From contig JAEDIZ010000010.1 in assembly GCA_016296635.1 (NCBI GenBank), forward strand, positions 1-37,410: a stretch of DNA of 37,410 nt, written 5' to 3'. Source of the stretch: Oscillospiraceae bacterium. Lineage in GTDB: Bacteria > Bacillota > Clostridia > Oscillospirales > Oscillospiraceae. This document shows positions 16,074 through 24,398 of this stretch, piece after piece; the first letter of the stretch is position 1; every line of letters starts with the position of its first letter. The position numbers and the translations under genes were made by a program. Below the pieces are notes generated by a model that was given only the letters and a program-made list of their open reading frames with translations, ran no database searches and was not told the DNA's origin.

Positions 16074-16577
16074 ATGGGATTTATGGATGATCTGCGGAAG
16101 CTCACCAAGCCGTATACAGAAGACGAAGACGATTTTGACGAATTTGATGACGACGCAAGGCCCAGCCGTGCCAGCCGTTCCTCTTCTGCACCGGCGCCTG
16201 CATACGATATCGAAACCGAACCCGCTCCCGCTTCTTCCCGCCGCAGCTTCGGCGGCAATGCCAATGCAGGCGGCAGCAAAGTTGTCAATATTCACACCAC
16301 CGCTCAGATGCAGGTCGTTCTGGTCAAGCCCGATCGGTTTGACAATGTTTCCGACATCGCAGAGCATTTGCGCTCCAAGCACGCCGTGGTTCTGAATCTG
16401 GAAGCCACGAATAAAGATGTAGCAAGACGGCTCGTCGACTTCCTTTCCGGCTGTGCCTACGCTCTCGACGGCAAGATCAAGAAGATCGCCATCAGCACCT
16501 ACATCATCACTCCTTACAATGTTGACATTGTCGGCGATCTGATCGACGAACTGGAAAATAACGGAGTATATCTGTAA
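16074..16577 (+). CDS. sepF: Cell division protein SepF
   Basis: SepF tethers FtsZ to the membrane and bundles its filaments during septation. The 167 residues show an N-terminal amphipathic helix (MGFMDDLRKL), an acidic then Ser/Ala/Pro-rich linker (~15-65), and the C-terminal SepF domain (VVNIHTTAQMQVVLVKP to ELENNGVYL) containing VLNLEATNKDVARRLVDFLSG. GGAGG lies nine bases before ATG 16074. It is followed 29 nt later by divIVA, a usual Gram-positive division arrangement. Confidence 0.96.
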   Translation: MGFMDDLRKLTKPYTEDEDDFDEFDDDARPSRASRSSSAPAPAYDIETEPAPASSRRSFGGNANAGGSKVVNIHTTAQMQVVLVKPDRFDNVSDIAEHLRSKHAVVLNLEATNKDVARRLVDFLSGCAYALDGKIKKIAISTYIITPYNVDIVGDLIDELENNGVYL

Positions 16578-16606
16578 TAGTTTCACGCAAGCAGGAGGAT
16601 ACGCCT

Positions 16607-17329
16607 ATGTTTACCCCGCAGCAGATTCAGGAGCAGACCTTTTCCAAGGCCGTTTTCGGCGGCTATGATATGCAGCAGGTCGATGATTTCCTGGAGCCTC
16701 TGACTGAGGATTATATCGTTCTCTATAAGGAAAATTCCGTGCTGAAATCCAAGATGAAGATTTTGGTTGAAAAGCTGGAGGAATACCGCTCGCAGGAGGC
16801 ACAGCTCAAGCAGGCTGCCGCCGAAACCAAGGCGCAGTGCGACCGCATGATCGCAGAAGCCAAGGCAAAATGCGACGCCATCTCCGCTGATCAGGCCCGT
16901 CAGGCCCAGCTCGGTGCGCTGGCTGCCGGTGTTGCGGAAGAGGAAGAACGCCTGAACTGTGCAAAGCAGACCGCGCTTAATTTCATCGATGTGATCGAGC
17001 AGGACATCCGCGGCCATCTGGAGCTTTTGGAAACGCTCAAGTCCCGCGATCTTCGCGTGGACGCAAAGCCGCAGCAGCCGGAGCAGCCCAAGCCCGTCCA
17101 TGAAAAGCCCTATGACTGGCAGCAGGATACCCCCTCTGCGCCGACCGCTTCGGATATTGCATCGGAGATTTCCGAGAATCTTGAAAAGATCATCGGTGCC
17201 GTTCCCGAGGAAGAGCAGGTCGCCGCTCCCAAAGCCGAATCTGCGCCCAAACCCGTTCATCCGGAAAGCGCAACGATCAAATTTGACGATCTCAAGTTCG
17301 GCAAGAATTACAGTCCCACCGGCATGTAA
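16607..17329 (+). CDS. divIVA: DivIVA domain-containing protein
   Basis: Coiled-coil scaffold that recognises curved membrane at poles and septa. The N-terminal lipid-binding segment (MFTPQQIQEQTFSKAVFGGY, then DMQQVDDFLE) matches the family, followed by long coiled coil (~30-150). The C-terminal third is Pro/Lys/Ala-rich and probably disordered. The 240 residues are somewhat longer than Bacillus DivIVA because of this tail. GGAGG precedes ATG 16607. A terminator directly follows at 17345, so this ends the operon. Confidence 0.92.
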   Translation: MFTPQQIQEQTFSKAVFGGYDMQQVDDFLEPLTEDYIVLYKENSVLKSKMKILVEKLEEYRSQEAQLKQAAAETKAQCDRMIAEAKAKCDAISADQARQAQLGALAAGVAEEEERLNCAKQTALNFIDVIEQDIRGHLELLETLKSRDLRVDAKPQQPEQPKPVHEKPYDWQQDTPSAPTASDIASEISENLEKIIGAVPEEEQVAAPKAESAPKPVHPESATIKFDDLKFGKNYSPTGM

Positions 17330-17344
17330 TCCATACAAATACAG

Positions 17345-17370
17345 GCGGCTGCCGTTTGGCAGCCGCTTTT
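17345..17370 (+). terminator. Intrinsic terminator after divIVA
   Basis: Nine-bp GC stem (17345-17353 with 17358-17366), GTTT loop, four-T run, 15 nt after the divIVA stop. Confidence 0.85.
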
Positions 17371-17407
17371 CCATGCCGATTTAGCTGCAGAAACGGCCCC
17401 TCTGTGC

Positions 17408-17436
17408 TTGACAAATGCTGTAAAAATGTATAAACT
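17408..17436 (+). promoter_or_regulatory. Promoter of the ileS T-box leader
   Basis: TTGACA at 17408-17413 is perfect. The -10 is less certain: TAAACT (17431-17436, 17-bp spacer) or the overlapping TATAAA (17429-17434, 15-bp spacer). Confidence 0.7.
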
Positions 17437-17449
17437 GTATATACTTGTG

Positions 17450-17690
17450 AATAGAATGCGATGAGAAGGACAAGTTCGGCGTATGGCGCGCGCAGAGAGC
17501 TGCCGGTCGGTGTAAGGCAGCAGCAAGATCCGTCAGAATATCCCCTTTGAGCATCCGACCCAAACGGTTTATCCGCAGTAGGTTTGGACGGGTCCTCCCG
17601 TTACAGAGGCAGAGTGTCCGCCTTTCGGGGCGGGAATTCAGGTGGTACCGCGGTCTTTTCCGCCCTGAGTATTGCTCGGGGCGTTTTTTT
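17450..17690 (+). promoter_or_regulatory. T-box riboswitch, isoleucine specifier (AUC)
   Basis: Leader RNA that senses uncharged tRNA-Ile and permits ileS transcription. Visible parts: stem I with the AGAGAG...GGTGTAAGGC distal-loop motifs, a specifier loop with ATC at 17540-17542, the antiterminator T-box AGGTGGTACCGCGG at 17640-17653 whose TGGT bulge pairs with the tRNA ACCA end, and the competing terminator 17661-17669/17675-17683 followed by seven Ts. The gap to ileS (17691-17819) holds the ribosome binding site and nothing else recognised. Confidence 0.96.
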
Positions 17691-17819
17691 ATTATGATAC
17701 TGATGCGCAATAGGAACACGGCGATCTTTGCCTCGCCTGACAACAATCATCCTTGCAGATCTTCACCCGGTTCCCATTGCAGATCAGTATAAAAAAACAA
17801 CTTCTTACGGAGGATAGAT

Positions 17820-20633
17820 ATGAATTACAAAGACACACTCAACATGAGCAAGTCCGGCTTCCCCATGCGAGGAGGTCTTCCCCAGAGAGAGCCCGACATG
17901 CTCAAGCATTGGGAAGAGATCGATCTCTACCATGAAATGCTCAAAAAGAACGAAGGCAAACCCCGCTTTAGCCTGCATGACGGTCCTCCGTTCTCCAACG
18001 GCGATCTGCACATGGGCCATGCGCTGAACAAGGCGCTCAAGGACTTCATCGTCCGTTCCTACGCCATGCGCGGCTATTACACTCCCTACATCCCCGGCTG
18101 GGACAACCACGGCATGCCCATCGAATCCGCCATCATCAAGAAGAACAAGCTCAACCACAAGACCATGCCCGTAGCGGAGTTCCGTTCCGCCTGCCATGAA
18201 TTCGCCGATCACTACATCGATGTGCAGCGCACCGGCTTCAAGCGCATGGGCGTCGTTGCCGAGTGGGACAACCCCTACAAGACCATGAACCCCAGCTTTG
18301 AGGCTGAGGAAGTCAAGGTCTTCGGCGAGATGTTCAAGAAGGGCTACATCTACAAGGGTCTCAAGCCCGTGTACTGGTGCCCGCATGACGAGACCGCACT
18401 GGCAGAAGCCGAGATCGAATATCAGGACGATCCGGTCACCACAGTCTACGTCAAGTTTGCCATGAACGACGATAAGGGCAAGCTGCCCCATCTTGATCAC
18501 AGCAAGCTCTTCTTCGTGATCTGGACCACCACCATCTGGACGCTCCCCGGCAACCTCGCGATCTGCCTGAACCCCGTAGAAAACTACGTCATCGTCAAGC
18601 CCGATTACAGCGATGAAATGTATATCATGGCGGAAGCTCTGGTGGAGAAGGTCATGGGCATCGGCGGCTTCACCGGATATCAGATCCTTGAAAAGCATCC
18701 CGGCTCCTTCTTCGAGTATATGCTGGCGCAGCATCCGTTCCTGAACAAGACCTCTCAGCTCGTTCTTGCTGACTACGTTACCATGGATTCCGGTACCGGC
18801 TGCGTCCACACCGCTCCCGGCTTCGGCGCTGATGACTATCAGACCTGCCGCCGCTACGGCATGGACATGGTCGTTCCCGTCAACGATCAGGGCCGCCACA
18901 CCGATTATGCAGGCAAGTATGCCGGCATGACCACCGACGAATCCAACCCCGTCATCCTCGCCGACATGAAGGCTGCCGGCAGTCTCTTCGCTTCCGAAGA
19001 TATCGTCCACAGCTATCCGCATTGCTGGCGCTGCAAGAAGCCTATCATCTTCCGTGCCACCCCGCAGTGGTTCTGCTCCGTTGACGGCTTCAAGGAAGAA
19101 GCCTGCAAGGCATGCGACGATGTCCGCTGGCTGCCCGCATGGGGCATTGACCGCATGAAGAGCATGATCCGCGAGCGTGCCGACTGGTGCATCTCCCGTC
19201 AGCGCCGCTGGGGTCTGCCGATCCCCGTTTTCTACTGCAAGGACTGCGGCAAGCCCATCGTCACCGATGAGACCATCGCCCACATCTCCGAGCTGTTCGG
19301 CGCCAAGGGTTCCAACGCATGGTTCGAGATGGACGCCGCCGAGATCCTGCCCGAAGGCTTCACCTGCCCGCATTGCGGCAAATCTGCCGGCTTCGAGAAG
19401 GAAACCGACACCCTGGACGGCTGGTTCGATTCCGGTTCCACCCACTTTGCTTCCATGAAGAAGGATCAGGGCTTCTGGCCGGCTGATATGTATATCGAAG
19501 GTCTTGACCAGTACCGCGGCTGGTTCCAGTCCGCTCTGCTGACCGCTGTCGGCTCCACCGGCGTGGCACAGGCTCCGTTCAAGGAGTGCCTGACTCACGG
19601 CTGGACTGTTGACGGCGAAGGCAAGGCCATGCACAAGAGCCTCGGCAACGGCATGGATCCCAACGAGATCATCAAGACGAACGGTGCTGACCTGCTCCGT
19701 CTGTGGGCTGCTTCCGCCGACTATCATGTCGATGTTCGCTGCTCGCCCGAGATCTTCAAGCAGCTTAGCCAAAACTACCTCAAGTTCCGCAACACCTGCA
19801 AGTTCATGCTGGATAACCTTGTGGACTTTGACCCGGAAAAGCTTACCGCTCCCGAAGCCATGCCGGAGCTGGATCTGTGGCTGCTGACGAAGCTCAACGA
19901 GCTGATCGAGAAGGTCTTTGAGGCCTACGGCAACTACGAGTTCCATGTCATCACCCATGCCGTCAACGACTTCTGCGTCACCACGCTGTCCTCCGTCTAC
20001 CTCGACATCGTGAAGGATCGCCTCTACTGCGACGGTGCTGACTCCGCGTCCCGCCGCTCCTGCCAGACGGCTCTTTATCTGACGCTGGATACGCTGACCA
20101 AGCTCTTTGCGCCGATCCTCGCCTTTACCTGCGATGAGATCTGGCTGCAGATGCCGCACCGCGCAGGCGATGACGTCAGAAACGTCCTGCTCAACGAGAT
20201 GAACAAGACTTTTGACGCATACAAGCTGTCTGACGAGCGCATGGCTGCATTTGACTTTGCGTTCCGTGTCCGCACGGACGTCAACGGCGTTCTGGAAAAG
20301 GCCCGTGCCGACAAGCGCATCGGCAAGAGCCTGGAAGCACACGTTGCACTTACCGCTGTGGATGCAGCGGCAGCCGAGGCTGTCAAGGCCATCGAGGGCA
20401 TGAACCTCTCCGAGATCTTCATCGTTTCCAACGTCGCCGTGACCGAAGAAAAGGCTCCCGAAGGTGCAGTCGTGGAATGCGGCCAGAACTTCCCGGGCCT
20501 GACCATCGCCGTCACCGAAGCCACCGGCACCAAGTGCCCGCGCTGCTGGATGCACAGCGAGCAGGCCGATGAGCACGAGCTCTGCCCGCGCTGCGCGGCA
20601 GTTGTCAAGGCTCTGGATGTTGTTTTTGACTGA
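17820..20633 (+). CDS. ileS: Isoleucine--tRNA ligase
   Basis: Class I aminoacyl-tRNA synthetase charging tRNA-Ile, with an editing domain that removes valine. The 937 residues are typical of the bacterial IleS type. The HIGH motif is HMGH at 64-67. CP1 editing and catalytic domains follow (GWDNHGMP, TPQWFCSVDGF, ADWCISRQRRWG). The KMSKS loop reads AMHKS at 603-607, so the first Lys and central Ser differ from the classical form while KSLGN is kept. The C-terminal zinc site is C906, C909, C922, C925. GGAGG lies six bases before ATG 17820. Expression should depend on the Ile T-box directly upstream. Confidence 0.97.
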   Translation: MNYKDTLNMSKSGFPMRGGLPQREPDMLKHWEEIDLYHEMLKKNEGKPRFSLHDGPPFSNGDLHMGHALNKALKDFIVRSYAMRGYYTPYIPGWDNHGMPIESAIIKKNKLNHKTMPVAEFRSACHEFADHYIDVQRTGFKRMGVVAEWDNPYKTMNPSFEAEEVKVFGEMFKKGYIYKGLKPVYWCPHDETALAEAEIEYQDDPVTTVYVKFAMNDDKGKLPHLDHSKLFFVIWTTTIWTLPGNLAICLNPVENYVIVKPDYSDEMYIMAEALVEKVMGIGGFTGYQILEKHPGSFFEYMLAQHPFLNKTSQLVLADYVTMDSGTGCVHTAPGFGADDYQTCRRYGMDMVVPVNDQGRHTDYAGKYAGMTTDESNPVILADMKAAGSLFASEDIVHSYPHCWRCKKPIIFRATPQWFCSVDGFKEEACKACDDVRWLPAWGIDRMKSMIRERADWCISRQRRWGLPIPVFYCKDCGKPIVTDETIAHISELFGAKGSNAWFEMDAAEILPEGFTCPHCGKSAGFEKETDTLDGWFDSGSTHFASMKKDQGFWPADMYIEGLDQYRGWFQSALLTAVGSTGVAQAPFKECLTHGWTVDGEGKAMHKSLGNGMDPNEIIKTNGADLLRLWAASADYHVDVRCSPEIFKQLSQNYLKFRNTCKFMLDNLVDFDPEKLTAPEAMPELDLWLLTKLNELIEKVFEAYGNYEFHVITHAVNDFCVTTLSSVYLDIVKDRLYCDGADSASRRSCQTALYLTLDTLTKLFAPILAFTCDEIWLQMPHRAGDDVRNVLLNEMNKTFDAYKLSDERMAAFDFAFRVRTDVNGVLEKARADKRIGKSLEAHVALTAVDAAAAEAVKAIEGMNLSEIFIVSNVAVTEEKAPEGAVVECGQNFPGLTIAVTEATGTKCPRCWMHSEQADEHELCPRCAAVVKALDVVFD

Positions 20634-20649
20634 GTCTGAATCCTATTAC

Positions 20650-20681
20650 AAAGGCAGCCATGGAATCCCATGGCTGCCTTT
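20650..20681 (+). terminator. Hairpin after ileS, probable terminator
   Basis: Perfect 14-bp inverted repeat (20650-20663 with 20668-20681, AATC loop) 16 nt after the ileS stop. The T tract is short (TTT then CAAAC), so termination may be inefficient. Confidence 0.7.
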
Positions 20682-20700
20682 CAAACTGTCAAAAAAGCAG

Positions 20701-20834
20701 GTCATTCCGAGCCAGTGCGCACACTGGCGTGGGAATCCGTTCCATAAAAGTTCCGGCTTTTATTTGCTTTTGGGAAAAACGACGGAATTTGGATGCGGAT
20801 TGCCACACCATACTGCGGGATGGTTCGCAATGAC
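20701..20834. repeat. MITE-like element with GTCATT(C/G)CGA inverted ends
   Basis: Left end 20701-20737 (GTCATTCCGA...GGAATC with inner 7-bp stem 20711-20717/20722-20728) and right end 20798-20834 (GATTGCC...GCAATGAC) are related inverted copies about 60 bp apart. Both match the single elements at 13035-13076 and 10232-10272. There is no coding content. It sits between the converging ileS and aminotransferase transcripts. Confidence 0.6.
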
Positions 20835-20845
20835 AGACGCAAAAC

Positions 20846-20869
20846 GAGCCGGCCCTTTCGGGCCGGCTC
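20846..20869 (-). terminator. Intrinsic terminator of the iorAB-paaK operon
   Basis: Ten-bp GC stem (20846-20855 with 20860-20869, 4-nt loop) 12 nt after the aminotransferase stop; on the minus strand it is followed by GTTTTG. Confidence 0.85.
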
Positions 20870-20881
20870 TTCCGCTATTTC

Positions 20882-22048
20882 TTACTCTGCCAGCTTCTTC
20901 AGATTTTCCAGTCTGTTCAGTGCCTCATAGAGCGTTTCATCCTTCTTTGCGAAGTGGACGCGGACGATGTCGTTGACATTCTCCCGGAAGAAGGAGGTAC
21001 CGGGTACGCAGGCAACGCCGATTTTTTCCGCCATTTCCACGCAGAAGTCCACATCCTTCTGACCCTTCTTCATATAGGGACCGATGTTGGCGAGGACGAA
21101 GTAGGCACCCTGCGGATCCGTGAAGGGAATACCGATCTCGCGCAGGCCGTCAGTGAAGAGCTTCTTCATGTGGGCGTAATGCGCACCGAATTCTTCATAG
21201 TAGCTGTCCGGCATTTCAAGACCGACAACAGCTGCCTCCATCAGAGGAGAAGGCGCGCCGACGGTGTTGAAATCGTGGTACTGCTTGATGCGGTCCATGA
21301 TGGGCTGCGGCGCGATGGCATAGCCGAGACGCCAGCCGGTGATGGAGTAGGTTTTGGAAAGGCTGGAGCAGGAGACCGTGCGCTCCCACATACCGGGCAG
21401 GCTGTTCATGTAGGTGTGCTTATGGCCTTCATAGATGATATGCTCGTACACCTCATCCATGATGGCATAGACATCGTACTTGATGCACAGATCAGCGATC
21501 AGCTTCAGCTCATCATAGGTAAAGACCTTGCCGCTGGGGTTGGAGGGGTTGCAGATCAGAATCGCCTTTGCGCCCTGGCGGAACGCATCCTCCAGAACCT
21601 CCGGATCAAAGTTGAACTGCGGCGGAACCAGCGGAACGAAGATGGACTCACACTGGGCCATGATGGCCTGTGCGTGATAATTCTCAAAATACGGGGAGAA
21701 CATGATGATCTTGTCGCCGGGGTTCGTGAGGGCGAAGATCGTGTCGACCATCGCCTCGGTGGAGCCGATGGTGACGACCATGTCCGTATCGGGATTCAGC
21801 GTTCTGCCCATGAAGCGTCCGGCCTTCTTTGCCAGCGCCTGGCGGAAGTTCGGCGCACCCATGGTGATGGGGTACTGGTGAGGGCCGAGGGCGCTGACCT
21901 CTGCCAGCCGGTCGGTAATGGCCTTGGGCGGATCAAAATCCGGGAAGCCCTGCGCCAGATTGATGGCGTTATTTGCGATAGCGACTCTCGTCATCCGACG
22001 GATGACCGAATCGGTGAAATGCTGATTTTTTCTGCTCATTTCCTGCAT
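20882..22048 (-). CDS. PLP-dependent class I/II aminotransferase (aromatic/2-oxoacid)
   Basis: Fold-type I aminotransferase interconverting an amino acid and a 2-oxoacid. The 388 residues contain LAQGFPDFDPP, GSTEAM (100 region), CNPSNPSGK (~166), MDEVYEH (~197), and the PLP Schiff-base lysine K232 in SSLSKTYSITGWRLG. This resembles the aspartate/aromatic and kynurenine aminotransferase-like branch. It is the last gene of the Tyr T-box operon, 21 nt after the ACT-domain gene. From that context I infer that it makes or uses the arylpyruvate handled by IorAB; the true substrate is not proven. The start at 22048 follows AAAGGGG; Met4 is an alternative start. Confidence 0.9.
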   Translation of the reverse strand: MQEMSRKNQHFTDSVIRRMTRVAIANNAINLAQGFPDFDPPKAITDRLAEVSALGPHQYPITMGAPNFRQALAKKAGRFMGRTLNPDTDMVVTIGSTEAMVDTIFALTNPGDKIIMFSPYFENYHAQAIMAQCESIFVPLVPPQFNFDPEVLEDAFRQGAKAILICNPSNPSGKVFTYDELKLIADLCIKYDVYAIMDEVYEHIIYEGHKHTYMNSLPGMWERTVSCSSLSKTYSITGWRLGYAIAPQPIMDRIKQYHDFNTVGAPSPLMEAAVVGLEMPDSYYEEFGAHYAHMKKLFTDGLREIGIPFTDPQGAYFVLANIGPYMKKGQKDVDFCVEMAEKIGVACVPGTSFFRENVNDIVRVHFAKKDETLYEALNRLENLKKLAE

Positions 22049-22069
22049 GGTTTTTTTACCCCTTTCCTT

Positions 22070-22501
22070 TTACTGAATGCCGAGATCGGCGGCATCTGCC
22101 AGATAAAGTCCGTTCTTTTTCATCAGTTCTTCCATGGCCTGCGGATCCTCAACACGGAAGATCATGTTTGCCATGCCGTTCATCTGACCGAAAATCGAAT
22201 ACATATACGATACATCCATGTTAGCGGAGGCCAGCACCTTCAGAACGGTGCAAAGTCCTCCCGGACGGTCGGGAACCGTAACGGCCACCACCGGTGTCAG
22301 CGAAACCAGCGTTTCATGCTGCCGCAGAAGCTCTTCCGCACGCTTCGGCTCGGATGCAATCAGCCGCAGCACGCCGTAGTCCGCGCTCTCTGCAATGTTG
22401 AGCGCCCGCAGGTCGATGCCGTTTTCAGACAGAAGGCCCGTGATCTCGGCCAACTGTCCGGTTCTGTTTTCCAAAAACACAGAGATCTGCTGTAAAATCA
22501 T
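22070..22501 (-). CDS. Tandem ACT-domain protein
   Basis: A 143-residue protein made of two ACT domains, small ligand-binding folds that usually sense amino acids. The first runs from ISVFLENRTGQLAEITGLL, the second from VVAVTVPDRPGGLCTVLKVLA to ~125. There is no catalytic domain. AGGAGG lies just before the ATG at 22501. It is packed between paaK (12 nt) and the aminotransferase (21 nt). Stand-alone ACT proteins commonly sit beside phenylacetate-CoA ligase and iorAB genes. An amino-acid sensor for this pathway, perhaps for Phe or Tyr, is the likely role but is inference. Confidence 0.9.
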   Translation of the reverse strand: MILQQISVFLENRTGQLAEITGLLSENGIDLRALNIAESADYGVLRLIASEPKRAEELLRQHETLVSLTPVVAVTVPDRPGGLCTVLKVLASANMDVSYMYSIFGQMNGMANMIFRVEDPQAMEELMKKNGLYLADAADLGIQ

Positions 22502-22513
22502 ACCGCTTTCCTC

Positions 22514-23812
22514 CTAGATCTTTCGTTTGTCGATGACGCGGACGGCCTTGCCTTCGCTGCGGACGATGGATTTCGGCGTGACCAGTCTGACCTTTGCGTA
22601 GATGCCGAGCATGGCCTTGAGGGCTGCAACCAGCTTCTTTTCCTGCTCGGTGATCTGACCGAGATTATCGGAGAACAGCTCCGGCGTCATTTCCACCAGA
22701 ACCTCCAGCGTATCGGAAGCATTCACGCGATCCACGATGATCTGATAGTTCGCCTGATAGCCCTGCTCCAGCAGCACCGTTTCGATCTGAGACGGGAAGA
22801 CATTGACGCCCTTGACAATCAGCATATCATCGCTTCTGCCCATGGGCTTGCACATTCTGACGAAGCTACGGCCGCAGGCACACGGCTCGCGGTTCAGCAC
22901 GCAGATATCTCTCGTGCGGTAGCGCAGCAGCGGGAACGCCTGCTTGGTAAGCGATGTGAAAACCAGCTCGCCCTGTGCGCCGTCCGGCAGAACCTCGCCG
23001 GTTTCCGGATCGATGATCTCGGCAATGAAGTGGTCTTCATTGATGTGCATGCCGTGCTGCTCGCTGCATTCGTAGGCAACGCCGGGGCCGGAAAGCTCCG
23101 TCAGACCGTAAATATCAAAAGCCCTGATGCCGAGCTGCTTTTCAATGTCGCGGCGCATTTCCTCGCTCCAGGCCTCTGCGCCGAAAATGCCGGCCTTGAG
23201 GTGAATACGATCCTGCAGCCCCCGCTCATGGATGCTCTCGGCAAGATACTGGGCATAGGACGGCGTGCAGCAGAGAATTGTGGACTGCAGATCCTCCATG
23301 AACTGCAGCTGTCTGTCCGTGTTGCCGGAGGACATGGGCAGCGTCATGCAGCCGACTTTGTGGCTGCCGCCGTGCAGGCCGAGACCGCCGGTAAAAAGAC
23401 CGTAGCCGTAGCAGATCTGACAGACATCCGTTTCATCTGCACCGGCCGCCGTCAAAGCTCTTGCGCAGCAGTCGTCCCAAAGGTCAAGATCCTTCTGTGT
23501 ATAGTATGCCACCACGCGCTTGCCGGTAGTACCGGAGGTGGAGTGGATGCGGACAACATCCTTCTTCGGCACGCCGAGAAGGCCGTAGGGATAGGCGTCG
23601 CGCAGATCCGCCTTGCTGACGAAGGGCAGCTTGTTAAGATCAGCTGCGCCGTGAATATCCTCGGGCGTGACGCCCTTTTCTTCCATTTTTGCGCGGTAGT
23701 AGGGGACATTTTCCCACACATGGCGAACCTGCTGAACGAGTCTTTCATCCTGCCAGGCGCGGATTTGCTCCCGGGAGGCGCACTCAATTTCCTTCTGATA
23801 GTATTTTCCCAT
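22514..23812 (-). CDS. paaK: Phenylacetate--CoA ligase family enzyme
   Basis: ATP-dependent, AMP-forming ligase joining an arylacetate to CoA. From ATG 23812 it has 432 residues, the usual PaaK size. The adenylate P-loop STSGTTGKR is at 91-99, followed by YGYGLFTGGLG, DIYGLTELSGPG (acyl-adenylate pocket), YRTRDICVL, CACGRSF and GRSDDMLIVKGVNVFPSQIE at the domain hinge. AAGGAG precedes this start; the frame is open 32 codons further up but that part overlaps iorB. It starts 5 nt after iorB. Together they interconvert arylpyruvate, arylacetyl-CoA and arylacetate. Preference for phenylacetate, 4-hydroxyphenylacetate or indoleacetate cannot be read. Confidence 0.94.
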   Translation of the reverse strand: MGKYYQKEIECASREQIRAWQDERLVQQVRHVWENVPYYRAKMEEKGVTPEDIHGAADLNKLPFVSKADLRDAYPYGLLGVPKKDVVRIHSTSGTTGKRVVAYYTQKDLDLWDDCCARALTAAGADETDVCQICYGYGLFTGGLGLHGGSHKVGCMTLPMSSGNTDRQLQFMEDLQSTILCCTPSYAQYLAESIHERGLQDRIHLKAGIFGAEAWSEEMRRDIEKQLGIRAFDIYGLTELSGPGVAYECSEQHGMHINEDHFIAEIIDPETGEVLPDGAQGELVFTSLTKQAFPLLRYRTRDICVLNREPCACGRSFVRMCKPMGRSDDMLIVKGVNVFPSQIETVLLEQGYQANYQIIVDRVNASDTLEVLVEMTPELFSDNLGQITEQEKKLVAALKAMLGIYAKVRLVTPKSIVRSEGKAVRVIDKRKI

Positions 23813-23817
23813 CTGCT

Positions 23818-24396
23818 TTACTCCTTGCTTTCTTTCCCGAGCAGGAATGCCTTTTTGTTCATTTCCAGGAACTTTTCCGGCACACTCACAGAAATCGCGT
23901 CCATCCACTCTTCTTCCGTAAAGTCAAAGTAGGAGCTGAGTCTGCCGAGCAGGACGAGATTGACGACCTTGCTGGAGCCGGCCTGCTCCGCCAGCTTCAA
24001 TGCATCGAATGCATCGAGGCGGATCTGCAGCGCGTTGAGCTTCTCTTCCAGATTTTCGGGGTATTCAGCCGCGCCGGTGATGACGCTCATGGGCGAAATT
24101 TTCTGCGTATTCGTCAGAATCACGCCGTCTTTTTTGAGGTATTCCGCCCAGCGGGCAGCTTCCAGCAGTTCAAAGGACAGAATGCAGTCCGCTTCGCCCT
24201 TGTCGATGATAGGAGAATAGACCTTTTCGCCCCAGCGGACATAGGTCACAACGCTGCCGCCGCGCTGGCTCATGCCGTGAACCTCGCTGACCTTGACATC
24301 ATAGCCTCTGGTCAGAAGGAGCTTACCCAGCAGCTTGCTTGCAAGCAGCGTGCCCTGTCCGCCGACGCCGACGATCATGATATTCTTTGTTTCCAT
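23818..24396 (-). CDS. iorB: Indolepyruvate ferredoxin oxidoreductase beta subunit
   Basis: Gamma-type domain of the 2-oxoacid:ferredoxin oxidoreductase, forming the CoA-binding part of the IorAB complex. The 192 residues start METKNIMIVGVGGQGTLLASKLLG, with the GxGGQG nucleotide-like loop, then EVHGMSQRGGSVVTYVRWG, both hallmarks of IorB. The start at 24396 is two bases past the iorA stop, with AGGAGG inside the end of iorA, indicating translational coupling. A longer open frame upstream overlaps iorA and is not the gene. The enzyme couples arylpyruvate + CoA to arylacetyl-CoA + CO2 + reduced ferredoxin, and is reversible in principle. Confidence 0.96.
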   Translation of the reverse strand: METKNIMIVGVGGQGTLLASKLLGKLLLTRGYDVKVSEVHGMSQRGGSVVTYVRWGEKVYSPIIDKGEADCILSFELLEAARWAEYLKKDGVILTNTQKISPMSVITGAAEYPENLEEKLNALQIRLDAFDALKLAEQAGSSKVVNLVLLGRLSSYFDFTEEEWMDAISVSVPEKFLEMNKKAFLLGKESKE

Positions 24397-24398
24397 GA

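Noticed and set aside
17805..20576. 923-codon open frame on the minus strand opposite ileS
   Set aside because: It is the mirror of the ileS reading frame, a product of codon bias. It lacks any recognisable domain and a ribosome binding site, while the plus-strand protein is an unambiguous IleS.
20650..20681. 14-bp inverted repeat after ileS as a regulatory operator
   Set aside because: Its position right after the stop codon and stem-loop form fit a terminator better, despite the short T run.
20954..22495. 513-codon plus-strand frame across the aminotransferase and ACT genes
   Set aside because: Spans two real genes on the other strand and has no start signal or domain.
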